Shown piece after piece: positions 23,599 to 32,956 of a stretch of 64,000 nt of DNA. The notes below the pieces were generated by a model. It was given only the letters and a program-made list of their open reading frames with translations, made no database searches and was not told the DNA's origin. Positions within the stretch are counted from its first letter, which is position 1, and each line of letters opens with the position of its first letter. Source of the DNA: Ningiella ruwaisensis (GTDB lineage: Bacteria; Pseudomonadota; Gammaproteobacteria; Enterobacterales; Alteromonadaceae); assembly GCF_004798935.1 (NCBI RefSeq), contig NZ_RAHT01000011.1:1-64000 (forward strand), given 5' to 3'. Both the position numbers and the translations under genes were made by a program.

Positions 23599-26181
23599 AT
23601 GCAAAAACGTGAAGTGGTCAGTCACTTAAGTGAAAACGAGCTCCGGAGTATTGTGCCGGAGCTTCAGCATTTAACAGAGCGCTACAAGCGCGCTGAAAAA
23701 ATTCAGAAAGCGCTCTATCTCATCAGTGAGCTATCCAGTTCAGCAGTTAATCTTGACAGTCTCTACGAATCTATTCATAACGTCGTCAGAGACTTCATGA
23801 CAGCCGACAATTTTTATGTTGCCTTTCATGAACAACACGACGAACGCATCAATTTTGCCTATTTTGTGGATGAAAGAGATGAACAAGCCATCCTGTCTAT
23901 TCCTTATGAAAAAATAAAAAAAGGCATCACTGCGCACATTCTTCGCAGTGGTAAAAAGCTCGTCATTACGCAAGAAAACTACGAAGAAGTGTATGCCAAA
24001 CACGGCATTGAAATGTTGGGCACCCCGCCAGTAGACCTCATTGGCGTGCCCCTAATGCGTAACAATCAGGTTATTGGCACAATGGTCGTTCAAAGCTATA
24101 ACGAAAACGTGCGTTACAGCGACGATGACCTGGAGATTCTTACTTTTATCTCGCAACATATCGTTACCACCGTTGACAGGGTGAAGCATCGCGAGCTTAC
24201 CGAAGAGCTAATAAAGCAGCGTACCCAGCAGTTGCAAATTGCGAATAAAGAGTTGGAAGATGAAATTGCTGAGCGTAAGCGCGTGGAAGCCTTGCAAAAA
24301 GCACTTTTTGAAATTTCAGAACTGTCTGCCTCTTACGATTTGGACATTCTTCGTTTCTACGGCGCCATTCATCAAATTCTCAAACGCTTGATTGAAGCTG
24401 AAAACTTTTACATCGCCATTCTGGACGATGAGAAACAGCTGCTGACATTCCCCTATTTTGTAGGTAAAAGCGAAGATGCCTCTTCTTCTCGTAAAATGGG
24501 AAAAGGATTAACTGAATATGTTATCCGCAAAGCAAAAGCTTGCCTCATCGATGCAGCTAAAATTAGCAGTCTTATTGAAGGCGGCGAGCTAAGAGAGCAA
24601 ATTGGGAAGAATATGCTTATTGAGGGCAATTCATGGATGGGTGCACCCCTTGTGTTAGATAATGCAGTCTTTGGTGTAATTGCCGTGCAAACCTATGGTG
24701 CAAGCGAGGACTATAGCGAAGAAGATTTGAACATTTTGCGCTATGTGTCACAGCATATTGCCGTTGCAATGGAGCGACGAGAAAATGCTCAGGCACTTAA
24801 AAATTATAACAAGCAGTTATCTGACAAAGTCAAAGAGCGCACTGCTGAGCTAAATCAAACCAATGAATCTCTCAAACGTCAAATTGAACAGCGTAAAGAA
24901 ATTGAACTGAAGCTTATTCACGATGCGCATCATGACGCGCTAACTGGCTTGCCAAACAGAGTAATGTTTAATAATCGTCTTGAGCTCGCTATATCGAGCA
25001 AACGCAGACATGGTCAGCATAACTATGCCCTTTTATTTGTCGATTTAGACCGCTTTAAAACTATAAACGATACATTAGGGCATCATGCTGGCGACGAATT
25101 TTTAATAGAAGTTGCGGCTCGACTTAAGCAGTGTAAACGTAGTCATGATTTACTGGCTCGCTTAGGTGGAGATGAGTTTGTTATTTTAGTAGATAGCTAC
25201 AATCATCTAAGTGATGTAGAAGCCATCGCGCAACGTATTGTTGATATAGTTTCGCGTCCTTTCACTATCGAAAAGAAAGAAGTTTATTCTGGTGCCAGCG
25301 TAGGTGTCGCTGAATTGAGCGAAACTTATACGACAGCAGACGATGCATTGCGAGACGCCGATGCAGCTATGTATCAGGCAAAGAATCTGGGTAAAAATCG
25401 CTTTATTGTTTTTGATGTAAGTATGCGTAATCAACTCATTGAAGAGGTCGAGTTAGAGCGCGATTTCAGAAAAGCCTTCAAGCAAAATGCGTTTAATTGT
25501 TATTTACAAGCAGTTGTCGATTTACACAATGGTGATGTGCTTTATTATGAGCATACGCTCAGATGGGAAAGTGATACCCACGGTGAAATTAAAGATGCGG
25601 CCTTTTGGCGATTAGCAGACCAGTGCGGTCTTACCTTCAGTATCAATCAATACCTTATTGACCAAAGTTTCAAAGTACTCAAACAGTGGGGATTAAGCGA
25701 CAGTACATATGATCAACGCATCAGTATGAAACTGTCTGTTGAGCATCTGCTTCATAAAAAATCGATGGATAGTTTAATTCAATTGCTGGAGTGGGCCGAA
25801 GTCGATCCTAGTCGACTGCTCATTGAACTGTCTGAACAGTCTCTAGCTCGCTTTAGTAAGTATCTTCCGAATATCCTCGATACTCTCACAAATATGGGGG
25901 TAGCGTTGGTGCTTAACAATTTTGGCAGTGAAACGGCTGCGCTTTCGTATCTATTTAAATACGATTTTGATTTGGTCAAGCTCAATGCAAACTTGGTCAA
26001 TACCATTGGTATGTCTGATAAATATCATAAACTTGTGCAGTCATTTATAAGCATTGCAAATCACATCGATATAGAAGTTATTGGCGATGGTGTAATTGAT
26101 GCCGCGGTTAAGCAAGAGCTAATGATTACTGGATGCAGATACGGCCAAGGAGATTATTTAGCAGAAGTTCAGGCACTTTAA
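23599..26181 (+). CDS. GAF-GAF-GGDEF-degenerate EAL signalling protein
   Basis: A cytoplasmic 860-residue protein with two GAF sensor domains (about 45-200 and 245-395), coiled-coil linkers rich in Glu/Lys/Gln after each, a GGDEF domain (about 440-600) and a C-terminal EAL-like domain (about 615-855). The cyclase site is intact (LGGDEFVIL, GGDEF at 523-527), so it can probably make c-di-GMP. The EAL domain lacks the catalytic set: EHTLRW replaces EALLRW, KLS the NxS site, NNFGSE the DDFGTG loop, KLN the KxD site and GDGVID the EGVE site. It probably binds ligand or pairs with another protein rather than hydrolysing c-di-GMP. No membrane segment or signal is visible. Confidence 0.9.
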   Translation: MQKREVVSHLSENELRSIVPELQHLTERYKRAEKIQKALYLISELSSSAVNLDSLYESIHNVVRDFMTADNFYVAFHEQHDERINFAYFVDERDEQAILSIPYEKIKKGITAHILRSGKKLVITQENYEEVYAKHGIEMLGTPPVDLIGVPLMRNNQVIGTMVVQSYNENVRYSDDDLEILTFISQHIVTTVDRVKHRELTEELIKQRTQQLQIANKELEDEIAERKRVEALQKALFEISELSASYDLDILRFYGAIHQILKRLIEAENFYIAILDDEKQLLTFPYFVGKSEDASSSRKMGKGLTEYVIRKAKACLIDAAKISSLIEGGELREQIGKNMLIEGNSWMGAPLVLDNAVFGVIAVQTYGASEDYSEEDLNILRYVSQHIAVAMERRENAQALKNYNKQLSDKVKERTAELNQTNESLKRQIEQRKEIELKLIHDAHHDALTGLPNRVMFNNRLELAISSKRRHGQHNYALLFVDLDRFKTINDTLGHHAGDEFLIEVAARLKQCKRSHDLLARLGGDEFVILVDSYNHLSDVEAIAQRIVDIVSRPFTIEKKEVYSGASVGVAELSETYTTADDALRDADAAMYQAKNLGKNRFIVFDVSMRNQLIEEVELERDFRKAFKQNAFNCYLQAVVDLHNGDVLYYEHTLRWESDTHGEIKDAAFWRLADQCGLTFSINQYLIDQSFKVLKQWGLSDSTYDQRISMKLSVEHLLHKKSMDSLIQLLEWAEVDPSRLLIELSEQSLARFSKYLPNILDTLTNMGVALVLNNFGSETAALSYLFKYDFDLVKLNANLVNTIGMSDKYHKLVQSFISIANHIDIEVIGDGVIDAAVKQELMITGCRYGQGDYLAEVQAL

Positions 26182-26201
26182 GTGAGGTTCGAATTAACTT
26201 T

Positions 26202-28214
26202 TTAATCTGAAAATAAATTCTTTAAATTGGCAATGCCTTTTTGCGCTTTTTGTTTTCGCTGCTCGTCTGTATCCTGTTTTTTATGCCACTCCCACTCAAT
26301 GTCATCATGGGGCAACTCATATAAAAAGCGACTTGGCTCTGGCTCAATTAACTCGCCCATTTGCCGGCGTTCGCGCGCAATACTAAAGAACAGTTGTTCT
26401 TGAGCACGGGTAATACCTACGTACGCTAATCGCCTTTCTTCTTCGATATTGTCTTCATCAATGCTACTTTGGTGAGGCAACAAACCTTCTTCCATTCCAA
26501 CCATAAATACAAAAGGGAACTCCAGGCCTTTTGAAGCATGTAAAGTCATTAACTGAATTTGGTCGGCTTCATCAGAATCTTCTCCCCGCTCCATCATATC
26601 GCGAAGCGTCAGACGCTGCACAATTTCCGCCAGACTCATAGGCGCTTCTAAAGCATCGCCTTTTAACATGTCTTTGACCCAGGAAAATAGCGTAGAGACA
26701 TTCGCCATTGCCATTTCAGCGGCTTTTGGGCTAGCGCTTTGCGCATATAACCATTCCTCAAAGCCAAGGTGCTTAATAAAGTCTCGAAGCACATCAACCG
26801 CCTCACCTCGCTGCATGTTATATTTAGTCTCTATTATTAACCTGATGAAAGTCTGAATGCTTTGAAAGGCATTGCCTGGCAACACAGAAGAAAGCCCTTT
26901 ATGACACATTGCCTCAAACAGCGTGCATTGATGCGCATTAGCAAACTCTCCTATTTTGGCGAGACTGGCTCTGCCTATGCCGCGATGAGGGGTATTTACA
27001 ATTCTCAGCAAGGCGTTGTCATCCTCATGGTTAGTGAGAAGGCGCAAGTAAGCCATGATATCTTTTATTTCCGCTCTCCCAAAAAACGAGGTGCCGCCAC
27101 TTATCTTGTAGGGGATACGGTTTTTCATGAGTACTTTCTCAAATACTCTGGACTGGTGATTTCCCCGATACAAAATGGCGTATTGTTTATATTGAGTGTC
27201 GCGCATAAAACGATGGGCAAGCATCTCTGCCACCACTTTTTCAGCTTCATGCTCTTCATTTTTTGCAACGAGTACTTTAAGCGGTTCACCATAGCTTAAA
27301 TCAGAAAATAGTCGTTTTTCGAAGACATGCGGATTGTTCTGAATAAGAATATTGGCTGTATGCAAAATACGTCCTGACGAACGATAGTTTTGTTCAAGCT
27401 TTATAAGCTTAAGACTGGGAAAATCCTCTTTCAGCAAAAGCAGGTTTTTTGGCTGAGCGCCACGCCATGAATAAATAGACTGGTCATCGTCTCCCACGAC
27501 CGTAAATCTCGCACGTTCACCCACTAGCAATTTCACTAACTGATATTGACTGGTATTTGTATCCTGATACTCATCTACCAGCAAATAGCGAATTTTATTG
27601 CGCCAAAGTTGCCGTATTTCTTCGTATTGAATGAAAAGCAAGGTGGGTAAAAGAATGAGATCATCAAAATCCAGCGCATTATACGCCTTTAAATGGCGCG
27701 AATACTCCTTATAAAACGCGGCTTGCTCTGCTAACAGTGGCTCACTTGCATGCTTAATGGCTACTTCAGGGACGATCAACTCATTTTTCCAATTTGAGAT
27801 CCGCGTCATCAGCGCCTGCAAGGCATCTTTATCACCATCATAGTGTTCTAGAGTCAGATCGTTCAACAATGAGAAGGTATCCTTGTCGTCGAACAACGAA
27901 AAGCCGGATTTGTAGCCAAGCGTGCCCACATGCTTTTTAATGATATTTAAACCAAGCGTATGAAAGGTAGAGACTTTTAAACCTCTTGAGGCCTTTTTGC
28001 CGAGAGTCAGCGCGACTCGCTCTTTCATTTCACGCGCCGCCTTATTCGTAAATGTAACTGCGGCGATTTGCGAAGGCTTGTAACCGCATGTATTTACTAA
28101 ATAGGCAATTTTATTGGTAATCACCCGAGTTTTACCACTGCCTGCCCCTGCCAGGACCAAACAGGGGCCAGACACATACTCTACCGCGGATTGTTGAGCG
28201 TCATTTAAGCGCAT
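26202..28214 (-). CDS. rep: ATP-dependent DNA helicase Rep
   Basis: The SF1A 3'-5' helicase that clears proteins ahead of the replication fork and binds DnaB. It has 670 residues against 673 in E. coli and is almost colinear: Walker A GAGSGKTR (about 22-29), [30 protein letters not shown] (Walker B), [42 protein letters not shown] and [11 protein letters not shown]. The C-terminus ends [12 protein letters not shown], close to the E. coli end that contacts DnaB. GAGG precedes the ATG. It is convergent with the GGDEF gene (20 bases) and divergent from ubiK. Confidence 0.97.
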   Translation of the reverse strand: MRLNDAQQSAVEYVSGPCLVLAGAGSGKTRVITNKIAYLVNTCGYKPSQIAAVTFTNKAAREMKERVALTLGKKASRGLKVSTFHTLGLNIIKKHVGTLGYKSGFSLFDDKDTFSLLNDLTLEHYDGDKDALQALMTRISNWKNELIVPEVAIKHASEPLLAEQAAFYKEYSRHLKAYNALDFDDLILLPTLLFIQYEEIRQLWRNKIRYLLVDEYQDTNTSQYQLVKLLVGERARFTVVGDDDQSIYSWRGAQPKNLLLLKEDFPSLKLIKLEQNYRSSGRILHTANILIQNNPHVFEKRLFSDLSYGEPLKVLVAKNEEHEAEKVVAEMLAHRFMRDTQYKQYAILYRGNHQSRVFEKVLMKNRIPYKISGGTSFFGRAEIKDIMAYLRLLTNHEDDNALLRIVNTPHRGIGRASLAKIGEFANAHQCTLFEAMCHKGLSSVLPGNAFQSIQTFIRLIIETKYNMQRGEAVDVLRDFIKHLGFEEWLYAQSASPKAAEMAMANVSTLFSWVKDMLKGDALEAPMSLAEIVQRLTLRDMMERGEDSDEADQIQLMTLHASKGLEFPFVFMVGMEEGLLPHQSSIDEDNIEEERRLAYVGITRAQEQLFFSIARERRQMGELIEPEPSRFLYELPHDDIEWEWHKKQDTDEQRKQKAQKGIANLKNLFSD

Positions 28215-28384
28215 ATACCTCGAGCACTTGAGAAAAAATAAAAAGGCCGTAAATTATAGCAAATTAGGCTTATTAAACACTGCATTTATTTGCATCAGGG
28301 TCTACAATGCATAGATGACAGTAGCTAAAGCTTCGCAACCTGAAAAGTCCATTAAACGATAAGGTTGCAGACATAGGAGTAATT

Positions 28385-28657
28385 ATGATTGATCCGAAAA
28401 AGCTGGAAGAAATTGCTAAAAATATTTCTTCTGCCATTCCCCCTGGTGTAAAAAACATGGCTGATGAGGCAGAAGGGAGAATAAAGCAGGTTTTGCAAGC
28501 CCAATTAAGTAAGCTTGATTTTGTCAGTCGAGAAGAGTTTGATATTCAAAGCCAGGTACTGATTAGAACCCGAGAAAAGCTCGAAGCACTTGAAGCTCGT
28601 TTGAACGAATTAGAAGCTTCAGGTAAAGATGACGAAACAACTCAAGCTGATGCCTAA
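28385..28657 (+). CDS. ubiK: ubiquinone biosynthesis accessory factor UbiK
   Basis: A small coiled-coil protein (90 residues, formerly YqiC, BMFP domain) that helps the soluble Ubi complex work with UbiJ under aerobic conditions. MIDPKKLEEIAKNISSAIPPGV at the N-terminus and the helix VSREEFDIQSQVLIRTREKL match the family. The C-terminal LEARLNELEAS extends the coiled coil, followed by an acidic tail. AGGAG lies seven bases before the ATG. It is divergent from rep, in the same region as ubiA and ubiC (4 kb away). Confidence 0.93.
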   Translation: MIDPKKLEEIAKNISSAIPPGVKNMADEAEGRIKQVLQAQLSKLDFVSREEFDIQSQVLIRTREKLEALEARLNELEASGKDDETTQADA

Positions 28658-29091
28658 TCTTTAAATTTTATTGTCTTTGTTTGTGATTGGAAGGTGACGT
28701 GCTTTGTATCTTTACAACAAAGCCGTTTGCAAGCTAGCAAAAGCATCGTCACCCATTTCTATATAAATCTTACTATTTGTATCCAGCCGTTTTCCAAAGA
28801 TGTTATAGAACACCTTTCACCTTTTTTTGTGTCTGTAAAAGTTGCAACTGTTCTGTCAGTCTCTTGTAGAAGTTTCTCGACATACATGAAGTGTTGAAAA
28901 TACATGATTGAAATGATTGATAATTTTTTTGGCTTGTCTTTTGAATACTGTGTTTGTTGGTTTTTTGGTTTTAGTTTGACCGTTTTCATGAAGCTAAACA
29001 CTACACAAATACAGTTCCAAACAGAGAAAAATGACGTTCAGACATATCACAAAGTCTGCTGGCTGAAAATCATCTAAACAAGGAGAGCATC
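28658..29091. other. non-coding gap with an inverted repeat
   Basis: No ORF here has a believable start and composition. GGTGACG (28692-28698) is mirrored by CGTCACC about 50 bases later (near 28747-28753). The rest is AT-rich with long T-runs near 28925-28975 and contains the presumed promoter of the exported protein gene at 29092. Confidence 0.35.
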
Positions 29092-30177
29092 ATGAGAGCA
29101 CGTAAAAAGCGGATTTCATATCTATTTATTAGCTTTGTAATTTCGCTGTTTATGACATCTGTGCACGCCAACGGTGCTGATTTTGAGGCAGTATTAAGTG
29201 ATGTGGCGGCTGCAAAAATATGTGAGCAACTTGATAATCGTTTTCGAGAAATAGAAGGCCTGGATACGCAGGGTAACTCTGTTATAAGTGGCACACTCTG
29301 GGTAGCTGATTGTGTTGCCCAAACAAACCTGCAAGCTCCCGAAAAACTTACGCTTAACCTACAGCTGGAAGGCTGGCGATGGCTAAATCGAAACTCAAGT
29401 AAATTAGGCGCTGACTTTAAAGTGAATGAAGTTGTTCGCTTTACCGTAAAGGTGATATTTGAAGGTGCTATTAGCAGCGATTACTCCGCTCAAGATAAGA
29501 TTATGTATATTCGGTATCATCCTTATAATGAGGTTCAGATTGATTTTAAGGTGGCTGGCGATGTTGATGTTGATAAACAAAGCGTGTGGTCTTCGTTTGT
29601 AAGCGGCGCAGCAACAATGGTTGGCCAATCGCCCGATTCAATTGCTGATGAACGCTTTGATAAAATTGGCGAAAAACGCTTTAAACAGAAGCTGGAAGAT
29701 GGCGTAAGTATGGCTTACAGCCTTTGTACCGGTGAACGTATTGTCGAATTAGGACAGCTCGACAGCAATGCGTTGAAACAAGCACTGATCAATAGGAAAG
29801 AAAGTGACGTTAAACCAGTCGCCCTCCCATCATCTTCTATTTTATTGTTTGGTCCTTATAGCAGTAGCTCAGATCACATCGACATAGTTATCGAAAGCGA
29901 AACACATGAACCAGTTGAAACGCTTTTTTTATGTCAAAACGACGCGGTAAAAATAGCACGTGACTACATGCAAGGAAATGCCAGAAGCCCAATTGTTCCA
30001 GCTGCTCTAAGAAGTGCCTCAGATAAATACGCAAAGGCCTTTTCTAACAGAAACGAGAATGATGACTGCCCGGTGATTGGGCTTTTGCGCACAAAATCTG
30101 CTCAAGCGGCGGTTGTTGATTTTAAATTTAGCGTTGCTAACCGCGGTAAACCTGAGGGATTTTTGCGATGCGAATAA
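29092..30177 (+). CDS. exported protein of unknown function
   Basis: A 361-residue protein with a signal peptide (about 1-26: basic RARKKR, hydrophobic LFISFVISLFM, ending VHA). The mature part is soluble, with five scattered Cys (e.g. KICEQL, VADCVAQ, LCTGERI, FLCQND, DDCPVIG) that could pair in the periplasm. No catalytic motif or repeat is seen, and I do not recognise a family. AAGGAGAG immediately before the ATG is a strong ribosome binding site. It stands alone between ubiK and the convergent alternative oxidase gene. Confidence 0.7.
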   Translation: MRARKKRISYLFISFVISLFMTSVHANGADFEAVLSDVAAAKICEQLDNRFREIEGLDTQGNSVISGTLWVADCVAQTNLQAPEKLTLNLQLEGWRWLNRNSSKLGADFKVNEVVRFTVKVIFEGAISSDYSAQDKIMYIRYHPYNEVQIDFKVAGDVDVDKQSVWSSFVSGAATMVGQSPDSIADERFDKIGEKRFKQKLEDGVSMAYSLCTGERIVELGQLDSNALKQALINRKESDVKPVALPSSSILLFGPYSSSSDHIDIVIESETHEPVETLFLCQNDAVKIARDYMQGNARSPIVPAALRSASDKYAKAFSNRNENDDCPVIGLLRTKSAQAAVVDFKFSVANRGKPEGFLRCE

Positions 30178-30300
30178 TTGTGAAGTACGAGATGCAAAGT
30201 AACATAATAGTCACTTTATTGCTCGCTTTTGCACGCAGTAGTTCTCGTTTTTAGCGCTACGTGGCGCTGTCGCGTATCTTAAGTTGAGGTTTATCACATA

Positions 30301-31086
30301 TTAATCTGGAAACTGACGCGCTTCATACTGTCGCAGCTTGGCAATGGCGTCCTCACTCATGTCTTCATAAATTTTGACGTCAGCATCCTCTTTTTTAATT
30401 TTATTTGCGATAAGATGATTCACTTCTCGGTGCATCATTTCATCGGCGCGAATAACGCGAATTACATCTGTTAACCTCGCATCTTCTGACAGGTTCCAGT
30501 ACTCTTTTGCCAATTGTGGAGCAGCTATATTGTCAACCTCACCTTTTTCCACCATCTTCAAATACTCGCTGTAGCTTACTACAGCCTCTTCCTCAAGGTA
30601 GCCAACCACGCGGTGAGCGGATTTAGTGGATATTAGGTAGAGGATCAGAAACCAGACATAAAAAAAGCCTTGAGCGATAATGACTAACGCTCTCTCTAGC
30701 TTTGAGGGCTTGGCAATCTCAATAAAAGTCATCAAATGCATACGTTCGTTTTCAGCTTCGTCTAGTAAGGTGCGGATCCAACCGTGATCATCTTCCATTC
30801 GTCGCAAACACTTAAGATGCAACATGGCTCCTGACACCATGCCCGGAACCGCAGCCACCGTTTCGAGTACAACTGCTCTGTGTCCATATCGATTGGCAAA
30901 AAAGGCATCCGCAAACACTCTTAAAAATTTGACAAACCCAAAGGCGAATCTGTCGCCAAACGTTTTAGGGGCATGATGCACGTGCACATCTTCAGCATGT
31001 TTCTCGTCAGCGTAACGTTCGAGCGGATGATCTTGACTGTCTCGCTCTAATGAAGATGCCTTGCTTTCTTTACTTTCGTTTGTCAT
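30301..31086 (-). CDS. aox: alternative oxidase (AOX), di-iron ubiquinol oxidase
   Basis: This membrane-bound enzyme oxidises ubiquinol and reduces oxygen to water without pumping protons; it resists cyanide and nitric oxide. It has 261 residues. The di-iron ligands are in place: Glu75 (LET), Glu114 and His117 (NERMHL), Glu165 (LEEEAV), Glu216 and His219 (RADEMMHREVNH). Tyr172 is the conserved active-site Tyr. The position before SY is Val (LEEEAVVSY), where plant enzymes have His. The first 40 residues are His/Glu/Lys-rich and hydrophilic. AGAGGTGG precedes the ATG. It lies just after ubiA on the same strand, and a 27-bp palindrome (31236-31262) sits about 150 bases upstream. AOX is uncommon in gammaproteobacteria. 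Confidence 0.95.
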   Translation of the reverse strand: MTNESKESKASSLERDSQDHPLERYADEKHAEDVHVHHAPKTFGDRFAFGFVKFLRVFADAFFANRYGHRAVVLETVAAVPGMVSGAMLHLKCLRRMEDDHGWIRTLLDEAENERMHLMTFIEIAKPSKLERALVIIAQGFFYVWFLILYLISTKSAHRVVGYLEEEAVVSYSEYLKMVEKGEVDNIAAPQLAKEYWNLSEDARLTDVIRVIRADEMMHREVNHLIANKIKKEDADVKIYEDMSEDAIAKLRQYEARQFPD

Positions 31087-31235
31087 CTGCCACCTCTGGA
31101 TAAGTCAAAGTCGCTAACGTTTTTCGCTAGCTCACGTTTGTTTTTTTCATGTTTACAAGAATTATTCCAAACGTTTTATGCTGTGTTTTCAAAGAGATAA
31201 AAGCGAATGTCGTAAATAAATGCGGTGAGATGAGT

Positions 31236-31262
31236 AAGTTCTTACATCGAATGTAAAAACTT
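31236..31262. promoter_or_regulatory. 27-bp palindrome upstream of aox, candidate operator
   Basis: AAGTT-C-TTACAT-CGA-ATGTAA-A-AACTT: outer 5-bp and inner 6-bp arms are perfect, with one mismatch pair and a 3-base centre. It is AT-rich with no clear U-tract, so a dimeric-regulator site is more likely than a terminator. It lies between the ubiA stop (31294) and the aox start (31086). In Vibrio fischeri aox is controlled by the nitric-oxide sensor NsrR; this sequence does not match the NsrR consensus well. Confidence 0.45.
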
Positions 31263-31293
31263 TTCAGTGTTAATGTTTTATATGGGTAAGTTA

Positions 31294-32163
31294 TTAAGGT
31301 AGAAGTAAGGCCGTCAATATGCCTATTGCAACAATAAGTCCTACCCAATGGTTATTTAAAAAAGCCTTAAAGCAGGCTTGCTCGTCGCGGGCACGAGTGC
31401 TGACGAATTGAAGTGTGAATAGAACACTCGCCAGACTTAAGCCCAAGTAAGCAGGCACGGAAAGATTAAGTAAATCAAACACATACGCCAGTTGAATAAT
31501 AGTTAATGCTTGCAATAATACGATGATCAGTAAATCGTATTTTCCAAATAAAATTGCTGTTGATTTGATACCTATTTTAATATCGTCCTTTCTATCTACC
31601 ATTGCGTACTGGGTATCATATGCAACTGTCCAGCATAGGTTTGCCAGATATAAAACCCATATCCAAAAGGGAATGGTCTCAAGCACTGCCATGGCCGCCA
31701 TGGGCATTGACCAGCTAAAAGCCGCGCCTAATATCACTTGTGGAATATGAGTAAAGCGCTTCATAAAAGGATAAATACTAGCTAAAGCCAGGCCCACAAC
31801 AGATAGAAGTATGGTCTGCCAATTCAAGGTAAGCACTAATAAAAAAGCAAGAACTACTAACAAAGCAAACAGCTGTAAAGCCTCTTTTTCTGTCACTTTG
31901 CCGCTGGCTAAAGGGCGAGACTTTGTGCGAGCGACACTACCATCTAAATGTCTGTCTGCGTAGTCGTTAATGACACATCCTGCACTTCGCATAAGCACCA
32001 CACCTAACACAAATACGCTCAGAATATGCCACGATGGCAGTCCGTCGGCGGCTAAAAATAGCGCCCATAATGTTGGCCACAAAAGCAAATAGATACCAAT
32101 GGGTTTATCAAGCCGCATTAGTTGCCAGTAGTATTTACTATGTTTGGGTGTGAGAGCCAGCAT
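31294..32163 (-). CDS. ubiA: 4-hydroxybenzoate octaprenyltransferase
   Basis: An integral membrane prenyltransferase that attaches the polyprenyl chain to 4-hydroxybenzoate in ubiquinone synthesis. It has 289 residues with about eight or nine transmembrane helices. The two Asp-rich Mg-pyrophosphate motifs are present: NDYADRHLD (about 66-74) and [12 protein letters not shown] (about 183-194). LRLDKPIG-like sequence near the N-terminus matches the family. It follows ubiC (54 bases apart, same strand), which makes its substrate, so a ubiCA operon is likely. Confidence 0.95.
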   Translation of the reverse strand: MLALTPKHSKYYWQLMRLDKPIGIYLLLWPTLWALFLAADGLPSWHILSVFVLGVVLMRSAGCVINDYADRHLDGSVARTKSRPLASGKVTEKEALQLFALLVVLAFLLVLTLNWQTILLSVVGLALASIYPFMKRFTHIPQVILGAAFSWSMPMAAMAVLETIPFWIWVLYLANLCWTVAYDTQYAMVDRKDDIKIGIKSTAILFGKYDLLIIVLLQALTIIQLAYVFDLLNLSVPAYLGLSLASVLFTLQFVSTRARDEQACFKAFLNNHWVGLIVAIGILTALLLP

Positions 32164-32217
32164 ATTTAAAGTAGATTTTCCTTGAATTACATTTACACGA
32201 TATTAAAAACGCAAGGT

Positions 32218-32874
32218 TTAGACTTCAAGCTCGCTGGATTTCTGGGTCTGTTTTTTATAGCAGGGGCAATCTGGCAAAAAGGCTTCCGCAACCAGTATGG
32301 TGCGACTTAATGTATTATTTTCATAATTTGATTGACCATCTGATGGCGCATCACCTTCATAACTAAATATGGAGCGTCTTGCCCAGAAGCTATCCGCTTT
32401 TTTCGTTCCCGTCGACGTATTTTGCAAATCCTTATGCTCAAATATTTTGTGAGTCAGTGGATGGCGCGATAACTTCCCAATATCGAAATTACTCCGAATA
32501 AAACTCGTATCATTAAAAATTCGCTGTCCCAGGGGTTGATTGCCCAAGTCTGCCCATTTTTGTTCACATAGGCTGTGGGGTAAAACCGAACGTGCAAACA
32601 CCCAAGGTTTTCCATCACCGCGCAAAATGACTTCTCGTATTTGCCATCTCTGACTTTCAAAACCTGGTATGGCCGCGCGTTCCGCCTCTTCCAAAGGTAA
32701 GGATTTTTGTCCAAGAACTTCTACCTCAAAACTTGAACATAAGGACTGTAAACGCTCCGTCAACGAGCCGGTGTCTAGTAACCAGTCCTGCATTGCAGGA
32801 GACAATGGTGCAAAATAGTCTGGGGCCTGCCAGTCCACCGACAGGCCAAAAGGAAATATAGAATTGATTAACAA
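32218..32874 (-). CDS. ubiC: chorismate lyase
   Basis: A cytoplasmic enzyme that splits chorismate into 4-hydroxybenzoate and pyruvate, the first committed step of ubiquinone synthesis. It has 218 residues, longer than the 165 of E. coli. The family pattern is visible: LDTGSLTERL near 35, RWQIREVIL near 76, GKPWVFARSVLP near 88, LGQRIF near 115, FWARRSIF near 163 and VAEAFLP near 198. The extra C-terminal tail ends in a Lys/Ser/Glu-rich stretch after a Cys pair. The start appears to be TTG at 32874 with no clear ribosome binding site, so the N-terminus is uncertain. It is upstream of ubiA. Confidence 0.9.
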   Translation of the reverse strand: MLINSIFPFGLSVDWQAPDYFAPLSPAMQDWLLDTGSLTERLQSLCSSFEVEVLGQKSLPLEEAERAAIPGFESQRWQIREVILRGDGKPWVFARSVLPHSLCEQKWADLGNQPLGQRIFNDTSFIRSNFDIGKLSRHPLTHKIFEHKDLQNTSTGTKKADSFWARRSIFSYEGDAPSDGQSNYENNTLSRTILVAEAFLPDCPCYKKQTQKSSELEV

Positions 32875-32956
32875 AAGTGAAGAATTCTTATTAGTTACCG
32901 ATAACCTAAGTCTAACATAGACAAAAAGACTTCCCTAAACAGAAAAGAGTTTGAAC

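Noticed and set aside
26862-27299. 145-residue ORF opposite rep
   Set aside because: The rep helicase on the minus strand is unambiguous over this span.
28694-28897. 67-residue ORF in the gap after ubiK
   Set aside because: It has no ribosome binding site, odd composition (Ser/Cys/Phe-rich) and no recognised pattern; the gap is left as non-coding.
31236-31262. NsrR-binding site or Rho-independent terminator
   Set aside because: The half-sites and centre differ from the NsrR consensus, and there is no GC-rich stem with U-tract; kept only as an unassigned palindrome.
31127-31348. 73-residue minus-strand ORF between aox and ubiA
   Set aside because: It overlaps the end of ubiA and the palindrome, and has no supporting motif or start site.
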